DNA of 21,143 bases from Euplotes cf. woodruffi 2 WChen-2021 (taxonomy: Eukaryota > Ciliophora > Spirotrichea > Euplotida > Euplotidae). The position numbers and the translations under genes were made by a program. The stretch covers positions 1 through 21,143 of the forward strand of contig JAGYYN010025710.1 of assembly GCA_021441665.1 (NCBI GenBank). Reading direction: 5' to 3'. The stretch's first letter is position 1; each line of letters starts with the position of its first letter. The notes under the pieces are model-generated. The model searched no databases and was not told where the DNA came from. It worked only from the letters and a program-made list of their open reading frames with translations. This document shows, one piece after another, positions 1-8,558 of this stretch.

Positions 1-27
1 GTGAGTGATGGTTGAGGTAGTGTGGAG
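1..27 (+). other. MALBAC amplification primer, left end
   Basis: The first 27 bases begin GTGAGTGATGG and end GTGTGGAG. They match, from memory, the constant part of the MALBAC whole-genome-amplification primer. That primer continues with five random bases and then TTT or GGG; here positions 28-32 are TAATT and 33-35 are TTT. This is a synthetic, untrimmed sequence and should not be annotated as a telomere or transposon end. Confidence 0.95.
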
Positions 28-53
28 TAATTTTTTACTTAAATATATACCTT

Positions 54-1358
54 TTAAGCAAAATAAAGTAGTGCTACCGTTCCGATGCTGATCCACAGCC
101 ATTGTAAACAACCCTAAATTTTATAAGATAACAATTTAAAGCTTACCATGTTGCTGTACCCAGAACTATATGCATTTTGAGGGAAAATTCTGAGCCTTGA
201 GTTCTGAATATCATGGACTGTTTTTACTCCTCTTAAAAATGAATCTCCAAGCAACATAAAGTTATTCTGTGAGCCAAGTTCAAAAATAAGGAAGATTCAA
301 TAGCCTTGAGTATACTGAATGTACTGATCCCGATTGACCTTGATTGTCTTATCTGAAAACTTAAAGTACAAATCTTTAACGCTTCCATACCCACTACATT
401 GAAAAGCGTAAAATCCACCAGAAATAATGTAAATTTGAGCCCCATTTGCTACACTTTTTATAAACAGTCCGAGATTCTGACTGTTCATACCAAGAATGGA
501 GGTTCCTGTATCCCATACAGTGTTGTAGTTAAGCAAGCGGAACTCAGAATCCCCATAATAGAACTTATCAAGGGTTGTGCTCCAGTAATACAGCGGGTCT
601 CCAGAGTTTAGTGGCTTTAAGGGTAGATCAGTCGTGTTTTCGTAGCTTTCAATCGATCCAAAGTGAATGTAGGAACCGTCAACTCCTGATTTCCCAATGT
701 ATACTGTGAACTCATTCTTGTCAACGACTTTGTTGTCGTAAAGAACATCTGTCAGTAGCTGAGCCCCTTGAAATGGAGTCGGGGCAAGTCCTGCAATTCC
801 ATCTGATTTAGATCCACTTAGATCTTTTGCAGCATCGACAAGTAAAAATGTAATAAAGTTCGGTTGAGTACCTTTGAACCATGTAACATCCTTTGATACG
901 TATCCTTGTACCTGTCCTTTTCCGTAATTGAGGGTCTGTCTGCTTCCATCAGTAGAATAGGTAGTTGATTCGCCTTTATTGAATTTATTACCTGTAGGTC
1001 ATCCGTCGCAGTTCAGTCCAGGTACCCAAAACCAGCTGGAGCCTGTGTCGTACACCACTGTTAGTTCTTTGTTGTTTGACCCCACCAGTATCGGTCCGTA
1101 GTACTGCATATCTGCATAATTAGTAAGGTTGAATTCTGTCGGACCTTTGTACTTATTCAGTGTCATTGGATTAACCCTAATGATGCCCTGGATCATCAAT
1201 TCGAGTTCATCTTCAGTTACTAGCTTTAACTCCTGTTTTTCGATTGAATGAATGATGCTCGCAGTACGTCTCTCTTCGAAGTCATCTTCAATCAGGTCAA
1301 TTTTGAGTGCAGCTGTGATCATGATAAACAGCAGCACTAGTCATGCCTTTTTCTCCAT
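54..1358 (-). CDS. Pepsin-like (A1 family) aspartic protease with signal peptide and C-terminal membrane anchor
   Basis: Two-exon gene, exons 1358-147 and 113-54, with a 33-nt GT-AG intron at 114-146; 423 aa. The start at 1358-1356 gives a signal peptide (MEKKACLVLLFIMITAA). Both catalytic motifs are present: YDTGSSWFWVPG at about residue 104 and VWDTGTSILGM at about 283. The late A1-family motif around MLLGDSFLRGV is also clear. Three UGA codons (1343-1341, 1001-999, 299-297) read as Cys. One lies in the LNCDGC loop and one in the YC-I position, both usual sites of A1 disulphide cysteines. The second exon encodes a hydrophobic tail (LQWLWISIGTVALLYFA), which suggests a membrane anchor. If the intron is retained, the protein ends 12 codons after the splice site without that anchor. 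It probably acts in the secretory, lysosomal or food-vacuole system. It is divergent from gene 2, with 313 bp between the start codons. Confidence 0.9.
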
Positions 1359-1671
1359 ATTTTTATTATGATTTTAACCAAATTTGGATAACAGCAAATT
1401 GAGGCTTAATAATAATTGTAAACATAACAGCTCCTTTCTCCTAAAAATATGTTGATAATCATAGTCTGAATTTTTACTACAAATTAATAAATTAAAATTT
1501 CAAGCATTCGTATACCTTTTGCTAAAATACAAGATATAATTGTACTTTAAACAAATTTTATTGAAATAACAAATATTAGATTACATTTTTTGTTGATTTT
1601 AACACAAATAAACTAAACCTTATTTGAGTACTGTCGTACACATTTATTTGTACGGTTGAATAAAAATAAAA
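1359..1671. other. Divergent intergenic region between genes 1 and 2
   Basis: AT-rich sequence holding the 5' flanks of two head-to-head genes. No RNA gene or mobile element is seen. It contains one exact match to the Euplotes chromosome-breakage consensus at 1559-1568 (listed separately). The genes start in A-rich contexts (AAAATATGGAG and AAAAATGGAC). Confidence 0.6.
1559..1568 (+). other. Candidate E-Cbs chromosome-breakage motif
   Basis: TATTGAAATA matches every position of the E-Cbs consensus HATTGAAaHH, which in Euplotes crassus lies near sites of developmental chromosome fragmentation. It sits between two divergent genes, where a break would be expected. Such a motif is expected several times by chance in a window of this size and composition. 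Confidence 0.4.
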
Positions 1672-2913
1672 ATGGACTCCAAAGATAAGCTCCATTTGAA
1701 AAGGCATGCAAGACACGATAGAACAGCGTCGCTTAGCAGCCCTCATACGATCGAGGCGTGTAAAAGACAAGGCATTTCTGGTACGTTCCTGCTTTAAAAA
1801 AATTAATATTCTCGACAGCTAAAGAACTGAAATTTATTCCTTTTGAGTACTTCAAAAGACAGGTTGTTGACTTGACCATTCCTGAAGATATCTTACTAGA
1901 GCAGTGGAAAGATCAAGAGAAAATGCGTAAGTTAAAAATGTAGCAGGTAATCAAAGCCCGAGAGATCCTTATTAACTCCAAGTTTAACCGCCTGAAAAGC
2001 AGGAGCTCAAGGGACAACTTCGCTCAAGACCCTCACAACTCGCAACATGGAATTGATTACAAAGACATTGAGAGAGTTGGCATCTCGCGAAAACACAACG
2101 CAAGTAAAATGAGCGTCTCTTACACGAGGACTGAAAATAACAGTCGACCGATGGCTATTAAGATCAAGCTTGAAAATATCAATGGCTATCGCAGCAAATA
2201 AAGTAGTTTTTATTGACTTTTTTATTAGTAAATCTTAGCATATTCTTTACCCACCAATTTTCTATCTATACGCTGTATTGGGTTGTTCTTCATTTGCTAA
2301 TAAGAACTTGATTTTATTCTATTTTGACAGACGAACTAATTATTTATTTAGAGTACCAAAAATATCGAAGGACAGCGAGAAAAGCTTCGGTATTACTTAG
2401 ACAAAATGTTCCTTAAAGAACAAAAGCAAAGAGAGTTACAAAAACTGTAAGCTAGGCATTTAATTCCTCTAGCTATCTTGAGCAAAAATAAGCTCGAGTG
2501 TCTTGAGTACCTCGAGCAGAATAAAAATAGGATCCGTAACAAAAACGGTCATTCAAGTTCAACCAAAGGCGACTTCGCGAGTTCACTTGAAGAGCGTAAG
2601 GCTCGGCTTACCAACGAGTTCATCAAGAACCTTGCGAGCAAGGAAAGCGAATTAAAGCCGTTCAGTTCGATGAAGCTTTCGCACATGCCGAGTTCATCAA
2701 GCAAGCAGAAGGTCAAGTTCAAGTAGCAGCCCATATGACTCTTCAAGTCTGCTTCACCAAGCAGTGAAGGCATCAAGTCCGCAGAAGACTTTACAACTGA
2801 ATTCAAGCAATATCGAAATCGAGCGGGCAGTGAGATCTCGTCCTCCAGAGGCGGCTAAAAAGACAGTTGAGCTGGTTCTTGCGAACAGCGCGAGTAATTT
2901 TAAAATTCGGTAA
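1672..2913 (+). CDS. Charged protein with SP..IEAC..G motif, two clear +1 frameshifts and a third possible
   Basis: Five exons: 1672-1780, 1819-1926, 1957-2202, 2352-2446 and 2473-2913. The introns are 38, 30, 149 and 26 nt, all GT-AG. Translation needs +1 shifts at AAA-TAA-A (2196-2202) and AAA-TAA-G (2486-2492). A third at AAG-TAG-C (2721-2727) extends the frame to a TAA at 2911-2913. The spliced and shifted length is 332 codons with no remaining frame conflict. Near the N-terminus is SLSSPHTIEACKRQGISAKEL. This resembles the SPRSLEAC..G..P.EL motif that I recall from many charged or coiled-coil ciliate proteins, but I cannot name a function. The rest is highly charged, rich in Lys, Arg and Glu, and probably helical. 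The 3' end is uncertain. The protein could stop at TAG 2724-2726. A good donor (CG/GTAAGT at 2910) could also continue it into the G-rich region downstream. Confidence 0.7.
2196..2202 (+). other. +1 frameshift site AAA-TAA-A, gene 2
   Basis: The frame of exon 3 meets AAA TAA. Skipping one base gives AAA in the +1 frame, directly followed by the GT of the 149-nt intron. The next exon (from 2352) is open in the frame this predicts. Confidence 0.7.
2203..2351 (+). other. Long intron (149 nt), possibly compound
   Basis: GT at 2203 and TTTATTTAG at 2351 restore the frame of gene 2. It is much longer than the usual 24-45 nt. A 26-nt GT-AG intron (2203-2228) nests at its start but leads straight into TAA. 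An extra germline insertion inside a once-short intron is one possible explanation. Confidence 0.5.
2486..2492 (+). other. +1 frameshift site AAA-TAA-G, gene 2
   Basis: The frame entering from exon 4 reads ...TAT CTT GAG CAA AAA TAA. Shifting +1 continues as AAG CTC GAG TGT and stays open for 77 more codons. Confidence 0.85.
2721..2727 (+). other. Possible +1 frameshift site AAG-TAG-C, gene 2
   Basis: The frame ends at AAG TAG. The +1 frame is open for 62 codons beyond it with protein-like codon use. Both the slippery codon (AAG) and the stop (TAG) differ from the other sites in this window, so true termination is also possible. Confidence 0.45.
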
Positions 2914-3297
2914 GTTTTGCATGGTCCCTGTTGAAGGCTGGTAGGGTGTGGTTTGATGCAGTTTAGGAGGAAGAGTAATAAGGACGGCAAGACTGCTGGA
3001 ATGAAGGTTTATGATATTCGAATTAGGAATGCAGATAAGTTGGCAGGGGTAAGGAGGTTGGAGAGAGGGGTTGTTTTGGAAGAGATGAGGGTGGTTATTG
3101 GGAATGGGTTTTTGAGATGGAGATTTTGAAGATAGTTTAGAAGTTGGTGGGAAGAGGGTAAAGAGTTGATTTTTTGAAGGTAGATTTTTGAGATGTGGAA
3201 AAGGTTGAATAAAGTGGTATTATGTAAAATATTTGGAGATTGATTTTTTTGATTTAGATAAAATTCAACTCAAAAGGAAATTTAAATATGCCTTTTG

Positions 3298-3307
3298 TAT
3301 TGAATTT
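3298..3307 (+). other. Near match to E-Cbs breakage motif
   Basis: TATTGAATTT matches HATTGAAaHH except at the weakly conserved lower-case position. It lies between the oppositely skewed flanks of genes 2 and 3. Confidence 0.35.
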
Positions 3308-3333
3308 GTCATTTGATAAATCAGCAAACAAAT

Positions 3334-3343
3334 CATTGAAATT
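3334..3343 (+). other. Candidate E-Cbs chromosome-breakage motif
   Basis: CATTGAAATT matches every position of the E-Cbs consensus HATTGAAaHH. It lies where base skew switches from C-poor to G-poor, which is where a chromosome break between genes 2 and 3 would be expected. Confidence 0.5.
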
Positions 3344-3575
3344 TGAAACAACAAAATAAACAGCAAATCAGCGAAATAGGATTACCCCGACCCGACAAAA
3401 ATACCAATCATTCTAATTTTGTAGATTATAATCGAGGTTTAAAACTCTATATTCGCTTCATCTTATCACAACCTGAAACCACATTACCACATCATCATTC
3501 TAAAATCCCAGTTTTCCACCAATTATTTCACTATCTTCAACCCCAACCATAATAATCTCATAGAAATAAAATAAA

Positions 3576-6500
3576 ATGAACGTTTACAAGCCGACCCACA
3601 TCCTTGACTTCAACGACCGGTTGTTCCAAGAGATCATGGCTCTCTTCAACGTGTCCACAGACGAAGAAGAAGTTAACCCGCGTCTTGCAATCCGCAAGAA
3701 AAACAAAAAGTTTGTCAGTAAGTGTTTCTATCACAATTCGAATCAAATCGCAGTCGTTAAGAATTTTGAATTTGCATGATTCAGAAATACAAAATAAACC
3801 ATCGTCATAGGCATTCCTAAATTATTCGACTTTTTAAGCAACAAGCTCAATGTCACGAATGAAAAACTACACAAACTCATTGAGAAAATTGACCACAAAA
3901 ACAAAGAAAAAATAACATGGACCGAATTCCTCCTCTTTATGAACAAAGAATCTGAAAAGCGAGAGATAATAAACGACGCTAATATTTACGGCTGCGGCAT
4001 CAAGCGATTCTCAGAAGGAAATCGCCTGAAGCCTTATGCAAATGGAGTCCCTGTGAACTACTCAATTGACCTATTCTTGATAATGCCGCTGGACTCTACT
4101 TCGATTTACCTGATGGTCTTTGAAAACAACGTTGTTGGGCTGTACCAGCATAAGTACGTAAATTTTAAATATTACTTATCATCTTGAATTTTAGCACAAA
4201 CTGATATGAAGAATTCCACAGAATCCTATTTGAATCCAATTACTCTGTGCCTAAACGACTCGAAGAACTTGAAGACAACGAAGCCGTCACGATATCAGCT
4301 AAAGAAAACAAATCAAATATACAAAAGCAAAGGAAGTCCATCACCAGGACGACTAAGAAACCTGTGAATAGTCGGCCGAGATTTGAAAATGAATACCAAA
4401 ATAAGCTGCCAACGAGAACGAAAAATAATTTTACTCTTTCAAAGTCGCAAAAACATCGAGAGATCGGTCAAAATACTTTGAATATCAGTGCGTCGCTACC
4501 TCAAAGCGACATGATGAACCAGAGCAAGCAAATCGCAGACTCCAGTAAGAAAATAACTTACCTCTATAGAAGCAAAAAGATTGATGAAGAAGCCAACGAA
4601 TCGGAGGACTGAGCTGATGAGCATCATCGACAGCACAGAAAAACACATCCAGAAAGGAAGGCGCAACCAGTACTCTTTACACAAGCCGACGACAGTAGCC
4701 AGCACGCATATGGAGTACTCGACGTACGTCAAAAAGAAGCCTGGAAAGCTATACGGAGTCTTAGGGGTGATGCACCTCGATGAAGACGACAATATCCTGA
4801 TGCGTGGGAACCTCAACGTCAAAAATGACATCTCGCTGAGCCACAAATAAAGATTACATTACGAAGGCTGAGCTTAAAAGCAACTATTCCAGATTTAAAA
4901 ATATTTTCGACGAAAAAGACCGAGAGCTCAGGACTATCGAAAAAGAAATCAAAAAACGTAAAGAAGAAAAGATAAAATAAAGTAACCGGTTATCATTATC
5001 TCTAGGAACTCGATGAAAAGCGCAAAGTCCAAGAAAGAAAGAGACTTCAAGAACTCAAAGACAAGAAACACCGAGAGAGCATTGGCGTTGATGCAGTTGA
5101 CAGTTACGATGACAAGCATAGCTTCCACCCGAGCTTCGATACTATCGAAGGTACAGTGATTTTTAACACCGATATTAGGGGAGGATAAACTCAAACCAAA
5201 ATTCAAAGATATCTTTGAAGGATACGACCACAATAAGTACAATGTCAACGTGAGAATGGAGAACTTCACTGATAAGATCAAAGCTATTCAACTTAGTGTC
5301 AAAGGACTCAGTGAAGGCATAAAACATATCCCGAGCGTTGGCGATCCTTACATCATGATGAATAAAAATAAACGAAAGAAAACTGCAGCTAGTAAACGAA
5401 GGAACCTCCAAACGGTTGACGACTCGAAGGTACGATGTGTATAACTGCAAAATATTAATAATTGCTAATAGGATCTTATTAGTAAACTCCCACAGTTTGA
5501 CAATATAAATTCAAATAAAGAAAGAAGCGATAAAATGAGTAAGTTAGATATATTTTAATCCAATTTACTTTTTTTAATTATATATAATTTAAAATCTAAT
5601 TATACTGTGAATAAGTCAAATTTTAATTTAACTTAAATATTTTATAGCTATTTTACTCGATAAAATAGCTTGGATAAACAAATAAAAATTTTATTTGTTT
5701 AGAAAAAATATTTGAAAATAATTATTATTTAAAATTAATTTTTGTAGATTTTATCATAAACAGACCAAATAAAAATCTATTTTTAGATGTCATTAATAGA
5801 TATGAAAATTATTAATAAAAAGCGCCTCAAAAATCTCTTTAAAAAGGTTAAAAATTACTGAAATATTTAAACATCAATTTCATTTTTATTACCAAAATAA
5901 AACTAAATTTTGATTTATGAAAATACAGATATTTACAAAGCAGCAGAAAAGAAGCAGAAGCAAAACTTAGCAAAGCAGACTAAAAAGATCCACTGAAGCT
6001 TTGCTTGCTTCCACAAGGAAACCAAAACACTCGTCATCGCGCTTATCGACAAAGAGATCAAGGTTTACAGGATCAAGGAGAACGGCAGTCGGATTACAGT
6101 TGAGCCAAGATTTAGCTTTTACGCAAAGAACACCGTCACTTACCTCGAAATCGAGAAGTACATCGTCAACGACAAAATTATCCTAATTGCAGGGACGGAG
6201 GCAGGCAAGATCGAGATTTACTACATCGATGAGAAGCCGATGTTCGAGCAACAGATTATGAGGAAGAACCTGTAAGCTTGATTAGTGACTTTTATTTAGA
6301 ATTGACAAAGCTCAAGATAAAAATGACCGGTACATTCATAAAGAAATCGATTCTAAATAACTCCGCGCTGCTGCTCAAGATGATCGATATGGATCCAGTC
6401 AGAGAACTGCATATTGTCAAGCTCCACTATGCAAGAGATATCGGACTGATTGCGTGAGCGCTGAACGATTACAAAGCTAACGGAATCCTGAAGTTTTTAT

Positions 6501-8240
6501 AGACTCAGTTGATTTTCAGACAACTTGGAGCTACGAAGACCAAATAATTAATAAAAACCAAGACAAATTTAGAATAAACATCACCTCGATGGACTTTTCA
6601 GAGCTTAACGGGCTGCTGGCGCTTGGAGGAACTGAAGGAAATATAATCATAATCGATTGCGCAGCACTTAAGGTCGTTAACAGTACTCATAGCCACTCTT
6701 CAGAGATCCTTCAGATTTATTTTTACGACGACCAGCACCAACTGATCAGTATTGCTAAAAACGGAGTCATCTTTATATGGGATGTGCACAAGATGGAGGT
6801 CCTGCAGACCTTCAAAGATGAAAGTGGAATCAGAAGTGCCGTTCTCGACTACCAAAACAAAGGCGTCCTGTATACCATCTCGCAGTATGTAAAACAATGG
6901 AGTTCAAAAGTCGAGCCGGAAATCGAATTAAAAGTGCTGCAAGTGAAGACGCTTACAAAAGACTATGAAAACGAGACACATAACGAAGAGCTCTTCACCA
7001 CGACAAACCGCAAGTTGTCGTTAAAAGATTCAGATGCAGTAAAAGAAGTCAAAAATTGAAACGTGCTCGTGACGAGTAATTCGAACCTCGTGTTCACTGA
7101 CTTTCTCGAGTCTCATAATATAGTCGTCACTGTAGATTCGAAAAATCTAGTCAGACTGTGGAATTTAGACACAGGTGAATCTCATTCTTCCTACAATATC
7201 GAAATCACTGGCAACGTTACAGCTGCGAATATTGATAAGGAAAATGGAATGATTGTGATTGGAAATGAATTCGGCAACGTCAAAATTTGCAATATATTCA
7301 GCGGAGGGCTGCTATACGACCTCCCCGAAGCTGCTTCTGAAATTACAGAACTTAAATTTGTCAAAGCTATCACTGATATCTCGCTCGTCGGCACTTGATG
7401 GGACGGTAAAGTTATGATGTGGACGCAACCGAATGAAGAAAGGAACTATCAAATTGACGGTATTTGATCTATAGGTCACCGTGACGATATTATCTGAATT
7501 GACAGTGACGATAAGTACATTGCAACTGGAGGTGCTGACGGACTTGTGTCTGTCTGGAGTATTCTATCTGGTATGCTCATTCACTCATTTCCTGTTCCAG
7601 TTGGTCAAGGAAAGAAACCTCCGACAGTTTCAAACAACGTAGTCGCATTGAAGCTTGTAAAGAAGCAATCGAATTTACTATACGTCTGTCATGAAACTGG
7701 CGACATCCACTGTGTTGATGCTTCTAACGGCAACGGCAACAAATACTTTGCTGCTAAAGCATCAGTGAACTCAAACTGGGACATCGATAGGACAAAAGAA
7801 AAAATGCTAGTTGTAGGAGACATAGGAAAGGCTATTTTATTCAAGGTAAATAGTAAAAATGAAAACTGGAGCGTCATCAAAAGGTTTGAAGCCCACAACA
7901 TCATGATTTACGACAGCACTTATGTGTGAAGCGTAAAAGCTTCAACAGATAGTGATTTATTCATTACAGCAACAATCAACGGCAATATAAAACTATGGAC
8001 TTCTGATGGAGACTATATCTCAGATATAAACCAACCAGTTTGGCCAATTAACTTACTGAAAAAATCTCCAAGGTAACTTTTGTATACTAAATATCTAGCT
8101 ATTTCGAGCAAAGCCCAGCGAAGAGGATGGCGAACTACAGCATCTCAGAAGATGAGTCAGAAAGTTCAGATGTCGGTTCAGAAATCGATAACTTTGATGA
8201 ATCTCCAATTATGAAAAAGATTAAGTTTTCAGGTCTATAA
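3576..8240 (+). CDS. EF-hand/WD40-repeat protein, probably ciliary (WDR49-like architecture)
   Basis: Eleven exons are inferred: 3576-3717, 3811-4153, 4195-4544, 4570-4981, 5006-5150, 5179-5429, 5472-5538, 5929-6271, 6300-6492, 6531-8072 and 8114-8240. Three +1 shifts occur at TAA 4848, 4978 and 6358. The total is divisible by three and gives 1303 aa. The N-terminal part has a degenerate EF-hand-like segment (KIDHKNKEKITWTEF). The middle is charged and helical. From about residue 570 on, WD40 blades follow, for example GGTEGNIIIIDC, GVIFIWD, KNLVRLWNLDTG, ATGGADGLVSVWS and GNIKLW. Seven or more UGA codons read as Cys, at positions such as DII-C-IDSD and GT-C-WDGKVMMW. The tail is acidic and Ser-rich, then basic. 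Proteins combining EF-hands with WD40 repeats (WDR49/EFCAB8-like) are common in ciliated cells, so a role in the cilium or cortex is inferred. The join at 6493-6530 is uncertain (see its own entry). Confidence 0.8.
4845..4851 (+). other. +1 frameshift site AAA-TAA-A, gene 3
   Basis: The open frame ends ...CTG AGC CAC AAA TAA. Shifted +1 it continues AAA GAT TAC ATT ACG for 42 codons. Confidence 0.85.
4975..4981 (+). other. +1 frameshift site AAA-TAA-A, gene 3, abutting an intron
   Basis: The frame reads AAG ATA AAA TAA. After the +1 shift one AAA codon remains before the donor GTAACC at 4982. The next exon (5006 on) is open in the predicted frame, starting GAA CTC GAT GAA. Confidence 0.85.
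5646..5670 (+). repeat. Perfect inverted repeat, 10-bp arms, 5-nt loop
   Basis: AGCTATTTTA (5646-5655) and TAAAATAGCT (5661-5670) are exact reverse complements around a CTCGA loop, inside the 390-nt intron. Confidence 0.85.
5675..5701 (+). repeat. Near-palindrome, 13-bp arms around one base
   Basis: TAAACAAATAAAA (5675-5687) and TTTTATTTGTTTA (5689-5701) are exact reverse complements separated by a single A. It begins only four bases after the previous hairpin, in the same intron. Confidence 0.85.
6355..6361 (+). other. +1 frameshift site AAA-TAA-C, gene 3
   Basis: The frame reads GAT TCT AAA TAA. Shifted +1 it continues AAC TCC GCG CTG CTG and stays open past 6490 in WD40-like sequence. 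Confidence 0.85.
6493..6530 (+). other. Unusual intron or TA-bounded eliminated sequence
   Basis: The frame on the left ends at TAG 6500-6502 and the frame on the right begins in WSYEDQII. A 38-nt GT-AG intron (6493-6530) joins them in frame, but its donor GTTTTT is unlike all the others. Removing a 32-nt TA-bounded piece starting at the TAG (6500-6531, leaving one TA) also restores the frame, giving ILKFLYEDQII. The second option is the form expected of a Euplotes internal eliminated sequence. Confidence 0.5.
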
Positions 8241-8558
8241 TTTCTCCAGTAAACACTAAAATTAAGTTTTCTTGTTTTCAGTCATTATTTACATACTGAG
8301 ATTAAAAAAAAACACAAAAACAGCGAATATTTATCTTCCACATTGTGAAAGTTGAAATTAAAATAATAAAATAAAGATTCGTATGGATCAATTTCATCAA
8401 ACTTTACTATGTTAATTATTTAGTTTTAATTGGTTATTTTCAGCGACTAAAATACTAATTTTTTATTCTAAAAAACCAATTTTTATTAAACAACAGCAAC
8501 TTATTTACGATCAATAAAAATCAAGTTAAATTTTCAATTTACAAATAATTCAATAGAA
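8241..8558. other. Intergenic region between gene 3 and NMD3
   Basis: AT-rich, with no open frame of note and no RNA gene. The 100 bases before NMD3 are poor in G on the plus strand, like the 5' flank of gene 3. Two breakage-like motifs in reverse orientation lie just upstream of the NMD3 start. Confidence 0.6.
8530..8539 (-). other. Candidate E-Cbs chromosome-breakage motif, reverse orientation
   Basis: The minus strand reads AATTGAAAAT, matching every position of HATTGAAaHH. A one-mismatch copy in the same orientation follows at 8546-8555 (minus strand TATTGAATTA). Both lie within 30 bp of the NMD3 start codon. Confidence 0.4.

Larger units (their letters stand above)
2914..3575. other. 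Long intergenic region between genes 2 and 3, with strand-skewed halves
   Basis: The left part is G/T/A-rich on the plus strand. It includes 221 consecutive bases without a single C (3045-3265). The right part, from about 3440 to the gene 3 start, is C/A-rich and very poor in G. The two skewed flanks meet around 3266-3440, where breakage-like motifs lie. A plus-strand open frame at 2944-3134 may be a 3' extension of gene 2 but has unusual codon use. A 69-codon open frame at 3343-3552 is not convincing as a gene. Confidence 0.65.
5539..5928 (+). other. Exceptionally long intron (390 nt) with stem-loops
   Basis: The donor GTAAGTTAG at 5539 and acceptor AAATACAG at 5928 join two exons of the WD40 gene in frame. 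At 390 nt it is about ten times the usual intron here and extremely AT-rich. It contains two adjacent perfect inverted repeats (5646-5670 and 5675-5701). It may be an ordinary long intron or may carry an inserted germline-limited element. No coding frame is seen in it. Confidence 0.6.

Noticed and set aside
1926-1943. 17-nt intron in gene 2 removing the TAG at 1941
   Set aside because: It breaks the downstream frame. The 30-nt intron 1927-1956 keeps the frame and is of normal size.
3343-3552. Small plus-strand open frame of 69 codons
   Set aside because: It lies in the G-poor 5' flank of gene 3, starts at a non-ATG codon and is low in complexity.
6531-8072. UGA read as tryptophan (Blepharisma-type code)
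   Set aside because: Trp or Cys would both fit the WD40 positions, but the NMD3 zinc ligand and the protease disulphide positions require Cys.
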